From contig NZ_JAHXZN010000015.1 of NCBI RefSeq assembly GCF_019429485.1, positions 1-40,122 of the forward strand: a stretch of DNA of 40,122 bases, in the 5' to 3' direction. This document shows positions 32,816-39,919 of the stretch, piece by piece. A program made the translations under genes and the position numbers. The notes beneath the pieces were generated by a model. That model was not told the DNA's origin and ran no database searches. It saw only the letters and a program-made list of their open reading frames with translations. The number at the start of each line of letters is the position of its first letter. Position 1 is the stretch's first letter. The DNA is from Sphingomonas citri. Its GTDB lineage: Bacteria; Pseudomonadota; Alphaproteobacteria; Sphingomonadales; Sphingomonadaceae.

Positions 32816-33695
32816 GGCTCTGTTGCAAAAATCGTGAAGCTTGAGCATGCTTGGCGGAGATTGGACGGACGGAACGATGACGGATTTCAAGTGGCGCCAT
32901 TTCCAGGGTGATGTGATCCTGTGGGCGGTGCGCTGGTATTGTCGCTATCCGATCAGCTATCGCGACCTTGAGGAAATGCTGGCGGAACGCGGCATTTCGG
33001 TCGACCATACGACGATCTATCGCTGGGTCCAGTGCTACGCCCCGGAGATGGAGAAGCGGCTGCGCTGGTTCTGGCGGCGTGGCTTTGATCCGAGCTGGCG
33101 CCTGGATGAAACCTACGTCAAGGTGCGGGGCAAGTGGACCTACCTGTACCGGGCAGTCGACAAGCGGGGCGACACGATCGATTTCTACCTGTCGCCGACC
33201 CGCAGCGCCAAGGCAGCGAAGCGGTTCCTGGGCAAGGCCCTGCGAGGCCTGAAGCACTGGGAAAAGCCTGCCACGCTCAATACCGACAAAGCGCCGAGCT
33301 ATGGTGCAGCGATCACCGAATTGAAGCGCGAAGGAAAGCTGGACCGGGAGACGGCCCACCGGCAGGTGAAGTATCTCAATAACGTGATCGAGGCCGATCA
33401 CGGAAAGCTCAAGATACTGATCAAGCCGGTGCGCGGTTTCAAATCGATCCCCACGGCCTATGCCACGATCAAGGGATTCGAAGTCATGCGAGCCCTGCGC
33501 AAAGGACAGGCTCGCCCCTGGTGCCTGCAGCCCGGCATCAGGGGCGAGGTGCGCCTTGTGGAGAGAGCTTTTGGCATTGGGCCCTCGGCGCTGACGGAGG
33601 CCATGGGCATGCTCAACCACCATTTCGCAGCAGCCGCCTGATCGGCGCAGAGCGACAGCCTACCTCTGACTGCCGCCAATCTTTGCAACAGAGCC
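32816..33695 (+). mobile_element. IS6100 (IS6 family), complete
   Basis: Exactly 880 bp between terminal repeats GGCTCTGTTGCAAA (32816-32829) and TTTGCAACAGAGCC (33682-33695), which is the known length and end sequence of IS6100. The eight bases outside each end (CGATTTCC and CGCTGGCC) differ, so there is no target duplication. This fits replicative adjacent deletion or recombination, which also explains the loss of the tniA end. Confidence 0.97.
32841..33641 (+). CDS. tnpA: IS6100 transposase
   Basis: An intact DDE transposase of the IS6 family, 266 residues from 32841 or 254 from the inner ATG 32877, which starts MTDFKWRHFQGDVILWAVRW. The zinc-ribbon/HTH part is YPISYRDLEEMLAERGISVDHTTIYRWVQ. 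The DDE residues lie in RLDETYVKVRGKW, LNTDKAPSY and NNVIEADHGKLKILI. It catalyses replicative cointegrate formation, so this IS can drive plasmid fusions and adjacent deletions. Confidence 0.96.
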   Translation: MSMLGGDWTDGTMTDFKWRHFQGDVILWAVRWYCRYPISYRDLEEMLAERGISVDHTTIYRWVQCYAPEMEKRLRWFWRRGFDPSWRLDETYVKVRGKWTYLYRAVDKRGDTIDFYLSPTRSAKAAKRFLGKALRGLKHWEKPATLNTDKAPSYGAAITELKREGKLDRETAHRQVKYLNNVIEADHGKLKILIKPVRGFKSIPTAYATIKGFEVMRALRKGQARPWCLQPGIRGEVRLVERAFGIGPSALTEAMGMLNHHFAAAA

Positions 33696-33706
33696 CGCTG
33701 GCCGCC

Positions 33707-34192
33707 TCAGCCTGCCACCCCGTCCCGGATTAAGCCATCACGCAGCAGCCCGGTGAATAAGAGAGGATCAGCGACCTGAGAGTGTGGCTCCAAGACTTGT
33801 GCCGCCGCCGAAATTGCGGCGATTGCTGTGGGAACACCTGCAACAATCGCTACCTGGGTAAGAACGCCGAAAATCTGGTCTCGGGTTGCACCCGCGCGTA
33901 CCGCAGTGGGGACATGAAATTTGATGACATCAATTCCCGTTGCGCCCAACGCCGCGCCGGCTGCGATGATAACGAGTTCCCGGGTTTTCAAATCCAAATC
34001 GGTGCGGCTGTATACATCGCCGAAGACCCACTCAATCACATAGCGACCAAAATCAGGCGAGCTATCCTTGAATCCATCAAGGTATGCCTCCGTGGGAATG
34101 CCGGTGACTGCGGCGAATGTAGCAGATCCCCTGGCGAAACGGTCCTTTGAGACCTCAGCAGGCAAAGCGACGCTGGAATTTACGACTGACAT
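33707..34192 (-). CDS. Carboxymuconolactone decarboxylase family protein
   Basis: A 161-residue protein of the CMD/AhpD superfamily. The core motif is YVIEWVFGDVYSRTDLDLKTRELVIIAAGAALG, followed by KFHVPTAVRAGATRDQIFGVLTQVAIVAGVP. It has the decarboxylase-like histidine and no CxxC, so it is not a peroxidase of the AhpD kind. Its stop lies 11 bases from the IS6100 end. Upstream is a GCACTGCAC/GTGCAGTGC dyad, suggesting control by a regulator that is no longer present on this segment. Confidence 0.9.
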   Translation of the reverse strand: MSVVNSSVALPAEVSKDRFARGSATFAAVTGIPTEAYLDGFKDSSPDFGRYVIEWVFGDVYSRTDLDLKTRELVIIAAGAALGATGIDVIKFHVPTAVRAGATRDQIFGVLTQVAIVAGVPTAIAAISAAAQVLEPHSQVADPLLFTGLLRDGLIRDGVAG

Positions 34193-34209
34193 ACCCTATC
34201 TCCTCGTTT

Positions 34210-34256
34210 GCACTGCACCGTTCAGTCTCCAAAGCATACATTGCACAGTGCAGTGC
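34210..34256. promoter_or_regulatory. Candidate operator: GCACTGCAC dyad
   Basis: GCACTGCAC (34210-34218) and its reverse complement GTGCAGTGC (34248-34256) lie 29 bases apart, ahead of the CMD gene start at 34192. A further overlapping TGCACAGTGCAGTGCA run sits at the right arm. No matching regulator gene is adjacent. Confidence 0.5.
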
Positions 34257-34415
34257 AGTCAAGGAAGGTGATGATCATCGTGAACGAAATTAGCCCGTCT
34301 TATTCATGAGGGCGGTGGATCGAAGCTGGCGAGCGTAGCGTAAAGCATTGATCTGGCTTAGGGATTGGGTGCTCACACCAACCTTCTTCACCCCATCGAG
34401 CCCGCCACGCCCGCC

Positions 34416-34856
34416 ATGTCCGATCTTGACGCACTTCCGTTCGCGTTTCCATCCGTGAGAGCCAAGAAGCTCACAGCCGCCTTCGACGGCGGGCGCCTGA
34501 CCTCGGACGGCGGCGTCCTGCTGCTGGCTCAGGCGGCCCGGCGGATGCGGATTGCCGACAAGCTCGCCGCGGTGATCCCGGACCGGCGCGATCCGAGCCG
34601 GATCGTGCACCCGCTGCCCGAGATCCTCCTGGCGCGCATCCTGGCCATCGCCTGCGGGTATGAGGACGCGGACGACCTCGACCACCTGCGCGCCGACCCC
34701 GCCTTCAAGCTCGCCTGCGGGCGCCTGCCCGAGAGCGGCGCGGACCTGATGAGCCAGCCCACCGTCTCGCGGCTGGAGAACACGCCGGACCTGCGCGACC
34801 TGATCCGGCTCGGGCGCGTGCTGGTCGACCTGTACTGCGCCAGCTACGCCGTGCCT
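34416..34856 (+). pseudogene. IS1380 family transposase, N-terminal fragment
   Basis: About 147 residues from ATG 34416: MSDLDALPFAFPSVRAKKL, FDGGRLTSDGGVLLLAQAARR, IPDRRDPSRIVHPLPEILLARI, CGYEDADDLDHLRADPAFKLACGRLP. These are the highly conserved opening blocks of IS1380-type transposases (about 450 residues when whole). Homology ends near CASYAVPP at about 34856, where the frame passes into antisense cytochrome P460 sequence. The left IS end probably lies a little upstream, near 34290-34310. Confidence 0.88.
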
Positions 34857-35131
34857 CCAGCCGCCGCCCCACAAGGGGTTGCTGGCGAAACGGCCTTTGG
34901 CGTCCTTGACCATCACGAACCACACGGCCGCATCGGAACCCCAGACCACAGGGTTGCCAGTGGTCATGGCGCTGGTTTCGAGCTTGCGGATCTCTTTCAC
35001 CAGCGTGGCGCCGTCCAAGAACTTGCCGGTCTTGCGGTAGTGCTCGGCCGAGGCCTTTAGTCGCCGGCCGTGACGGCCAGTGGCAGGACGAGGGCGCTGG
35101 CGAGCAGAGCGCCGGTGAGTGCGATTTTCAT
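34857..35131 (-). pseudogene. Cytochrome P460-like gene remnant
   Basis: Reading left from ATG 35131, a signal peptide (KIALTGALLASALVLPLAV, cleavage near TAG-D) runs into a TAA after 24 codons. A shifted frame then reads AEHYRKTGKFLDGATLVKEIRK, VVWGSDAAVWFVMVKDAKG and RFASNPLWGGGW, typical of the middle of cytochrome P460-family proteins. The segment between signal and YRKTGKF is too short, so an internal deletion is likely. The heme-binding CxxCH end is missing, cut off by the IS1380 fragment. No functional product is expected. Confidence 0.78.
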
Positions 35132-35158
35132 CGTGTTCTCCTTATATGCCTATGGAGA

Positions 35159-35692
35159 TCAGACGGCGACCACGGGGAAATCCACCGTGGGGTCGGCGAT
35201 GTGGTTGGTGTAGTTGGTGAGCGTGTTCAGCGCGACGTTGGCGATCACTTCCAGTATCAGGCCGTCGTCGAGCCCCGCGCGGCGGTAGTTGGCCATGGCG
35301 TCGGCCGACACCACGCCGCGTTGCTCGACCAGCGCGCGGGCAAAGCCGGCGATTGCATCGTCAAGTGCGTTGGCCGCCTGGCCGGTGCGGGCCGCGGCGA
35401 TGGCCTCTGCCGACAGTCCGGCACCTTTGCCGATCAGGGTGTGTGCGCTCAGGCAATACTGGCAGCGATTGGCTTGAGCGGCAGCGAGCGCAACGATCTC
35501 GCGCTGGGAGGCATTCAGGCGGCCGGTGCCCAGCGTTTCGGACAAGCCGAGGTAGCCATTGAGCGCCGCCGGCGCGTGGGCCAGCGTGGCGAACAGGTTC
35601 GGCACCATGCCAAGCTTGGCTTTGACGGCCTTGAGTGTGGCAGCGGTAGCGGCGTCAGCGGTGTCGATGGTCAGGGGGGCGATTTGGGGCAT
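35159..35692 (-). CDS. Carboxymuconolactone decarboxylase / AhpD-like protein
   Basis: A 177-residue protein from ATG 35692; upstream in-frame starts reach into the divergent araC leader. It has the AhpD redox motif NRCQYCLSAHTLIGKGAGLS (CxxC followed by His), so a peroxidase-like or thiol-dependent activity is likely. The body reads LNASQREIVALAAAQA and LILEVIANVALNTLTNYTNHIADP. It is divergent from the AraC regulator at 35810, a pairing often seen, so that regulator probably controls it. Confidence 0.92.
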   Translation of the reverse strand: MPQIAPLTIDTADAATAATLKAVKAKLGMVPNLFATLAHAPAALNGYLGLSETLGTGRLNASQREIVALAAAQANRCQYCLSAHTLIGKGAGLSAEAIAAARTGQAANALDDAIAGFARALVEQRGVVSADAMANYRRAGLDDGLILEVIANVALNTLTNYTNHIADPTVDFPVVAV

Positions 35693-35809
35693 GTCTATCT
35701 CCGTAGTGGGTGAGGTGCAAGAGCACGTGGGCATGATAGCCCTTTGTTTGGTACGATATGGCACGTAAAGTATCAAATACGTAACCTATCGTCTTATATG
35801 GAGAGTGGA

Positions 35810-36652
35810 ATGGCGGATCGACTGGCCGGCTTGCTCCGGCACTACTCGCTTTCGGCGCGCGTTTTTCACAGCGGCGCCTTCTGTAGGCAGCATCATTACG
35901 CGGCGCCGCATGGCTATATCCATCTGGTGCGGCGCGGCCCGATTACGGCGCGTTCGCCCGTGCATGAAGATCTGCTGGTTACCGAGCCGAGCCTGCTGTT
36001 TTATCCGCGCGTGGCGTCGCATCGTTTTGTCGCCGCCCCCGGCGATACCGCTGAGCTGTTGTGTGCGGAGGTCGACCTGGGCGCTTCGACGGGCAATCCG
36101 TTGGCCATGGCCTTGCCGTCGATGCTGCTGATTCCGTTGGCGGACTTGCCCGGCCTCGGGCCGACGCTAGAGTTGCTGTTTGCCGAAGCCGAGCGCGACC
36201 AGTGCGGTCGGCAGGCCGCCATCGACCGCTTGTGCGAGTTGCTACTGATCCAGTTGCTGCGTTATCTGATGGATGGGCGGCTTGGCGCCACCGGACTGCT
36301 GGCGGGCCTGGCCGACCCGAAACTCGCGCGCGCCATAACCGCCATGCACGATGCGCCGCAGACCGCGTGGTCGCTCGAGGCGCTGGCGGCGAAGGCGGGC
36401 ATGTCACGCGCGCGCTTCGCCGCCGCGTTCAAGGACGCGGTGGGCGTCACGCCGGGCGACTATCTGGCCGACTGGCGGATGAACGTCAGTTGCACCCTGC
36501 TCAAGCAGGGGCGGCCGGTGGCGGTGGTGGCCGACCGCGTCGGCTACGGCAGCCCGAACGCTCTGGCGCGCGCCTTCCGCGTGCGCATGGGCTGCGCCCC
36601 GCGCGACTGGCTGGCGCAGCAGCGCGGTGACGCGGCGCTCAGCGGTTCGTGA
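35810..36652 (+). CDS. AraC family regulator (cupin-type sensor domain)
   Basis: A 280-residue protein from ATG 35810 (GGAG at 35800, six bases upstream). The N-terminal 160 residues are an AraC-binding cupin-like domain (FHSGAFCRQHHYAAPHGYIHLVRRG in two blocks, SLLFYPRVASHRFV, LLCAEVDLG). The C-terminal 100 residues carry two HTH motifs (LEALAAKAGMSRARFAAAFKD and VAVVADRVGYGSPNALARAFR). It is divergent from the AhpD-like gene across 117 bases. Its end overlaps the tail of an OmpA-like remnant on the other strand. Confidence 0.93.
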   Translation: MADRLAGLLRHYSLSARVFHSGAFCRQHHYAAPHGYIHLVRRGPITARSPVHEDLLVTEPSLLFYPRVASHRFVAAPGDTAELLCAEVDLGASTGNPLAMALPSMLLIPLADLPGLGPTLELLFAEAERDQCGRQAAIDRLCELLLIQLLRYLMDGRLGATGLLAGLADPKLARAITAMHDAPQTAWSLEALAAKAGMSRARFAAAFKDAVGVTPGDYLADWRMNVSCTLLKQGRPVAVVADRVGYGSPNALARAFRVRMGCAPRDWLAQQRGDAALSGS

Positions 36653-36722
36653 GTTTGAGTTCGATTCGCCGGTTCTTGGCGTAGGCGGCGCCGGTGTTGC
36701 GCTCGTCGAGCGGGTGAAATTC
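36639..36722 (-). pseudogene. C-terminal tail of an OmpA-family protein
   Basis: The leftward frame reads EFHPLDERNTGAAYAKNRR, then IELKLTNR and a stop. This is the end of an OmpA/MotB-type peptidoglycan-binding domain. Nothing upstream continues it, so only about 27 codons are left. It overlaps the last bases of the AraC gene and shows where an older gene neighbour was cut. Confidence 0.6.
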
Positions 36723-36841
36723 GCATCACGCCGGAACAACTGGCGGAACTCCAGGTGGCGATCCGTCAACGGCTGGTCAGTCTGTTCGTGCGGCGCGGCC
36801 GGCTGGACAAGGCTGAGTCAGTGGCGCAGGTAGCTGGATGA
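36716..36841 (+). pseudogene. C-terminal remnant of a transposase-like gene
   Basis: The frame reads EIRITPEQLAELQVAIRQ, RLVSLFVRRGRLDKAESVAQ, VAG and a stop. The ending resembles the tail of IS91/ISCR-type Y2 transposases. Only 41 codons remain and the assignment is weak. The following 60 bases to the 5'-CS end hold nothing recognisable. Confidence 0.4.
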
Positions 36842-36903
36842 CGCTGTCCCGCCCTGAGCCGACGCTCACAGGCGGGGATTTCCAGTGTCGTCATTGTCGG
36901 CTA

Positions 36904-37005
36904 TTGGCCGGCAGCAGCCCGTCGTTGCCTGATGGATCCAACCCCTCCGCTGCTATAGTGCAGTCGGCTTCTGACGTTCAGTGCAGCCGTCTTCTGAAAA
37001 CGACA
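36904..37005 (-). other. Class 1 integron 5'-CS end (IRi) without intI1
   Basis: Read leftward from 37005, TGTCGTTTTCAGAAGACGGC and the following bases match the outer end of the class 1 integron 5' conserved segment, with repeated CAGAAG-C-GACTGCAC TniA sites. Landmarks include ACTATAGCAGCGGAGGGG and TTGGATCCATCAGGCAACG. The match stops near 36904 (GGGCTGCTGCCGGCCA), after about 100 bases and well before the intI1 gene. The end of the integron is preserved while its integrase and cassettes are lost. Confidence 0.88.
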
Positions 37006-37096
37006 CCAGCGCACTAGAGCGCGAATCTTTGCGGTCGGCTTTCATGGGCGCCATTGTGGCGCCATCGTGGCTCAAGGCCAAGGAATTTATTGTAAA

Positions 37097-37211
37097 CGTC
37101 GCATAAGTCCTAAGTTTCGCGACAGCGGCGTGAAGCAGCGTTGCTCCTCGTGCATACCTGTCGCAAAAGTCATTTGCTAAACACATAAGTTTCAATGCAT
37201 ATTTGCGACAT
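37097..37211 (+). repeat. res region of the adjacent resolvase
   Basis: A first subsite at 37097-37126 (CGTCGCATAAGTCCTAAGTT, then TCGCGACAGC) has inverted TCGC/GCGA ends. Further half-sites TGTCGCAAA (37160-37168) and TTTGCGACA (37203-37211) form another pair reaching the resolvase start. Several dyads directly upstream of a serine resolvase gene are the normal res arrangement. The left flank of the Tn402-type element carries a diverged copy of the first subsite. Confidence 0.72.
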
Positions 37212-37767
37212 GCTGATCGGCTACGCCCGTGTGTCCACCGACGACCAAGATCTCCGGCTCCAACGGGCCGCGTTGAAGGAGGCCGGGTGCAAGCGGATGT
37301 TCGAGGAGAAGATCTCGGGCGCAAAGCGTGACCGGCCCGAGTTGGCTAAGATGATCGAGCAGCTGCGCGACGATGACACGGTAGTAGTGACGCGGCTCGA
37401 CCGATTGGCACGCTCCACCCGCGACCTGCTCGACATCGCCGAGAAGCTGAAGGAGGCCGGTGCCGGCCTGCGCTCCCTGGCCGAACCCTGGGCGGACACC
37501 ACATCGCCAGCTGGCCGCATGGTGCTGACCGTGTTCGCGGGCATCGCTGAGTTCGAGCGCGAGCTGATCCACCAGCGCACCAGCAGCGGGCGGGTAGCGG
37601 CGAAGGCGAGGGGGGTCCGGTTCGGCCGCCCGCCCAAGCTCACTACTGACCAAATCGCTCTTGGGGAGCGCCTAGTAGGGGAGGGCACGTCAGTCCGCGA
37701 AGCGGCCAAGCTGCTCAAATGCCACCATGCCACCCTGTATCGGGCATTGTCCGCACCCCATGGCTAG
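37210..37767 (+). CDS. Serine resolvase/invertase
   Basis: A 185-residue small serine recombinase from ATG 37210 (family start MLIGYARVSTDDQD; catalytic Ser9). The catalytic core includes LRLQRAALKEAGC, TVVVTRLDRLARSTRDLL and AGRMVLTVFAGIAEFERELI. The DNA-binding tail is GRPPKLT with the HTH VREAAKLLKCHHATLYRAL. It probably resolves plasmid multimers or cointegrates at the adjacent res sites. It leads into the restriction-modification genes; its end overlaps an upstream extension of the methyltransferase frame. Confidence 0.94.
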   Translation: MLIGYARVSTDDQDLRLQRAALKEAGCKRMFEEKISGAKRDRPELAKMIEQLRDDDTVVVTRLDRLARSTRDLLDIAEKLKEAGAGLRSLAEPWADTTSPAGRMVLTVFAGIAEFERELIHQRTSSGRVAAKARGVRFGRPPKLTTDQIALGERLVGEGTSVREAAKLLKCHHATLYRALSAPHG

Positions 37768-37834
37768 CAACGACAATCTCCACCTTATACCAGAACATCC
37801 TCAGCGGGCGCAGCTCGCTCCAAAGCGAGGCAGA

Positions 37835-38941
37835 ATGAGCCAGGCCCTAAAAGCTACCCCCAAGATCCCGGCGAAGATCGTTCCGCTTCGTCCCAAACTG
37901 AAGGAGCTGGCCGCTCTTCCCGGTCGAGCCACGCGCTATCCAGAGTTGCGCTACATGGGTTCTAAAGCGCGGCTGCTGCCGTGGATCCACAGTGTTCTGG
38001 AAGGCTTGGATTTCGAAACGGCGTTGGATCCCTTCTCGGGCACTGGCTGCGTCGCGTACATGATGAAAGCCATGGACCGCCGCGTGACCGCGTCGGACTT
38101 CCTGAACTTCACCAGCACTGTCGCGCGCGCGACGATCGAGAACAACAGCGTTCATCTTGACGGCAGAGCGATCAAGCGACTGATCGACCGCACGCCCGCA
38201 ACCCACCATTTTATCGAGCAAACCTTCGGTGGCGTGTTCTACACGCCAGAGGACCTGCGCTTTTTGGATCGTGTTTCAGGCAACATTGGCCAGCTACAGG
38301 ATCCCTATCAGCAGGCCCTCGCCTATGCGGCCCTGTTTCGCTCCTGCCTCAAGCGGCAACCTCGGGGCGTCTTCACAATCTCAGGCGACCTCTCCCGCTA
38401 CGATGATGGCCGCCGGGATCTCCAGCTTTCGATCGAGGAGCATTTCCTCGAGCAGATCGAAATCTACAATGCTGCCGTTTTCGACAATGGCCGCCGCAAC
38501 CAAGCGCTACGCTCCGACCTATTCGAGCTGCCACGGCGCAAAGTAGATCTGGTCTATCTCGACCCACCTTACGTCCCCCGGGCCGATGATAACTGCTACA
38601 TCAAGCGTTATCATTTTCTGGAAGGCCTGTCCTGCTACTGGCAGGGCCTGCCAGTGGATCCGTCGACCAAGGTCAAGAAGATCGCGAAGCGGTACACGCC
38701 ATTTAGCTATCGGCGCACCGCTGTTGAAGCCTTCGACCGCATGTTTTCCCGGTTCGCCAAAAGCCAGATTGTGCTGTCCTATAGTTCGAACGGCTTTCCC
38801 GACCTTGAGCAGCTTGAGAGTCTGATGCGTAAGCACAAAAGCAGCGTGCGGGTATTTGAGAAGCCGCACCGCTACCACTTTGGTACGCATGGGGGCGTCG
38901 AGCGTGCTGCCGTGACCGAATACCTGATCGTGGGGCAATGA
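37835..38941 (+). CDS. D12-class adenine-specific DNA methyltransferase
   Basis: About 368 residues from ATG 37835, which has GCGAGG at the right distance; ATG 37760 is in frame but lacks a ribosome site. Motif order is that of alpha-class N6-adenine enzymes. Motif X is RYMGSKARLLPWI (40-52), motif I is ALDPFSGTGCVAYMM (63-77) and motif IV is VYLDPPYVPRAD (240-251, with DPPY). FVLSYSSNG-like IVLSYSSNGFPDL lies near motif VIII. It methylates adenine to protect plasmid and host DNA from the nuclease encoded next; the genes overlap by four bases. The target sequence cannot be read from the protein; GATC is a guess from the DpnII-like partner. Confidence 0.92.
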   Translation: MSQALKATPKIPAKIVPLRPKLKELAALPGRATRYPELRYMGSKARLLPWIHSVLEGLDFETALDPFSGTGCVAYMMKAMDRRVTASDFLNFTSTVARATIENNSVHLDGRAIKRLIDRTPATHHFIEQTFGGVFYTPEDLRFLDRVSGNIGQLQDPYQQALAYAALFRSCLKRQPRGVFTISGDLSRYDDGRRDLQLSIEEHFLEQIEIYNAAVFDNGRRNQALRSDLFELPRRKVDLVYLDPPYVPRADDNCYIKRYHFLEGLSCYWQGLPVDPSTKVKKIAKRYTPFSYRRTAVEAFDRMFSRFAKSQIVLSYSSNGFPDLEQLESLMRKHKSSVRVFEKPHRYHFGTHGGVERAAVTEYLIVGQ

Positions 38942-39780
38942 TGCAGGTCCGCGATCAGACCCTCGACGAGATCGAGAACAACCTTAGCCCGCTGAACGTC
39001 AACTGGATGGACGACGTAGCGGCCGAAGCGATGGCATTTTTGGCCGAGCTGCCGGTCAAGGCAAGCTACGAGCGGGATGACGTGGCCGCTATGCTCGATC
39101 AGGGGTTCGAGCGGGGGATCCTCTGTGCCCGCCTGTTTCTGATGCTGTCCAAGGACAACATGACAATCGAGCTGCGGCGCGAACTCGGCGGCGACGGCAG
39201 CCCTGGGGTCACACGGTATAAGACTGAACGCGAAGCCTTCCTCGATGCCTTCGACCGGCTTGGCTTACCAGACTTGATGACGACCACGATCAACTATCAG
39301 CCGATCTGGAGCGACATCCTCATGGAGAGGCTACGCTCCGGTCGAGGGTCTGCTATTCAAGGTCAGAAGCGCGGCCGTGGCCTAGAGGAGTTCACGGAAG
39401 CTCTGGTCAAGGAGGTGTTTGGCACCGCTTTTGAGAGCCGCTGCACCTTCACCGGCGCCGATGGCAAAACCGCGAAATGCGACGTTGCCATTCCAGACAG
39501 AGGTCGGCCTCGGATTGTTATTGAGGTCAAAGGCTACAATGCCACCGGGTCAAAGATGACCGACATCATTGGCGATCTAGATGCGATTATTGACGCCAAG
39601 CGGCACGACACGACGCTCTTGTTCGTGACCGACGGCTCGACTTGGACGGCCCGACGCTCAGACCTGCGAAAGATTGTCGAACGCCAGAACCAAGGTAAAA
39701 TTGCACGCATCTACACGATGAAAATGGCCGACGAGTTCCTGACGGACCTACAAAGCCTCAAAGGCTCTATGGGGCTTTAG
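38938..39780 (+). CDS. DpnII-like type II restriction endonuclease
   Basis: A 280-residue protein starting at ATG 38938 (or 38941), overlapping the methyltransferase stop. The nuclease core is in the C-terminal half: GRGLEEFTEALVKEVFG (Glu150/151), CDVAIPDRGRPRIVIEVKGY (Asp182, Glu196, Lys198) and GSKMTDIIGDLDAIID. It ends with LLFVTDGSTWTARRSDLRK. The order EVxGY, GSK, TDG-x-W and a C-terminal helix parallels DpnII as I recall it. It should cut unmethylated DNA, giving defence against incoming DNA and a plasmid-addiction effect. A second nuclease-like gene follows after 139 bases. Confidence 0.82.
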   Translation: MMQVRDQTLDEIENNLSPLNVNWMDDVAAEAMAFLAELPVKASYERDDVAAMLDQGFERGILCARLFLMLSKDNMTIELRRELGGDGSPGVTRYKTEREAFLDAFDRLGLPDLMTTTINYQPIWSDILMERLRSGRGSAIQGQKRGRGLEEFTEALVKEVFGTAFESRCTFTGADGKTAKCDVAIPDRGRPRIVIEVKGYNATGSKMTDIIGDLDAIIDAKRHDTTLLFVTDGSTWTARRSDLRKIVERQNQGKIARIYTMKMADEFLTDLQSLKGSMGL

Positions 39781-39919
39781 CGCCGGCGTCGCCCACGCTG
39801 GCCAGCTGAAACTTGATCAACTCGCGCGATCGAGGCGGTTTACGGCCCGATGTGCCCGCTGCTTTTATCCATGCTGATTGGCGGCGCGGAAGCGCAGAAC
39901 TGACCGGAAGGGAACGAGC

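Larger units (their letters stand above)
31490..37005. mobile_element. Decayed Tn402-type transposon with class 1 integron end
   Basis: The element runs from an IRt (31490-31514) to an IRi (IRi/5'-CS end at 37005) of the Tn402/class 1 integron kind. Of the tni genes only a truncated tniA is left; tniB, tniQ and tniR, intI1 and any gene cassettes are gone. IS6100 cuts tniA. The rest is a patchwork of two CMD/AhpD-family genes, an AraC regulator and fragments of IS1380, cytochrome P460, an OmpA-like gene and another transposase. Flanking five bases (GCCGC left, CCAGC right) do not match, so the ends did not arrive in one simple transposition. Confidence 0.82.

Noticed and set aside
32808..33703. 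An eight-base target duplication around IS6100.
   Set aside because: The flanking octamers CGATTTCC and CGCTGGCC differ.
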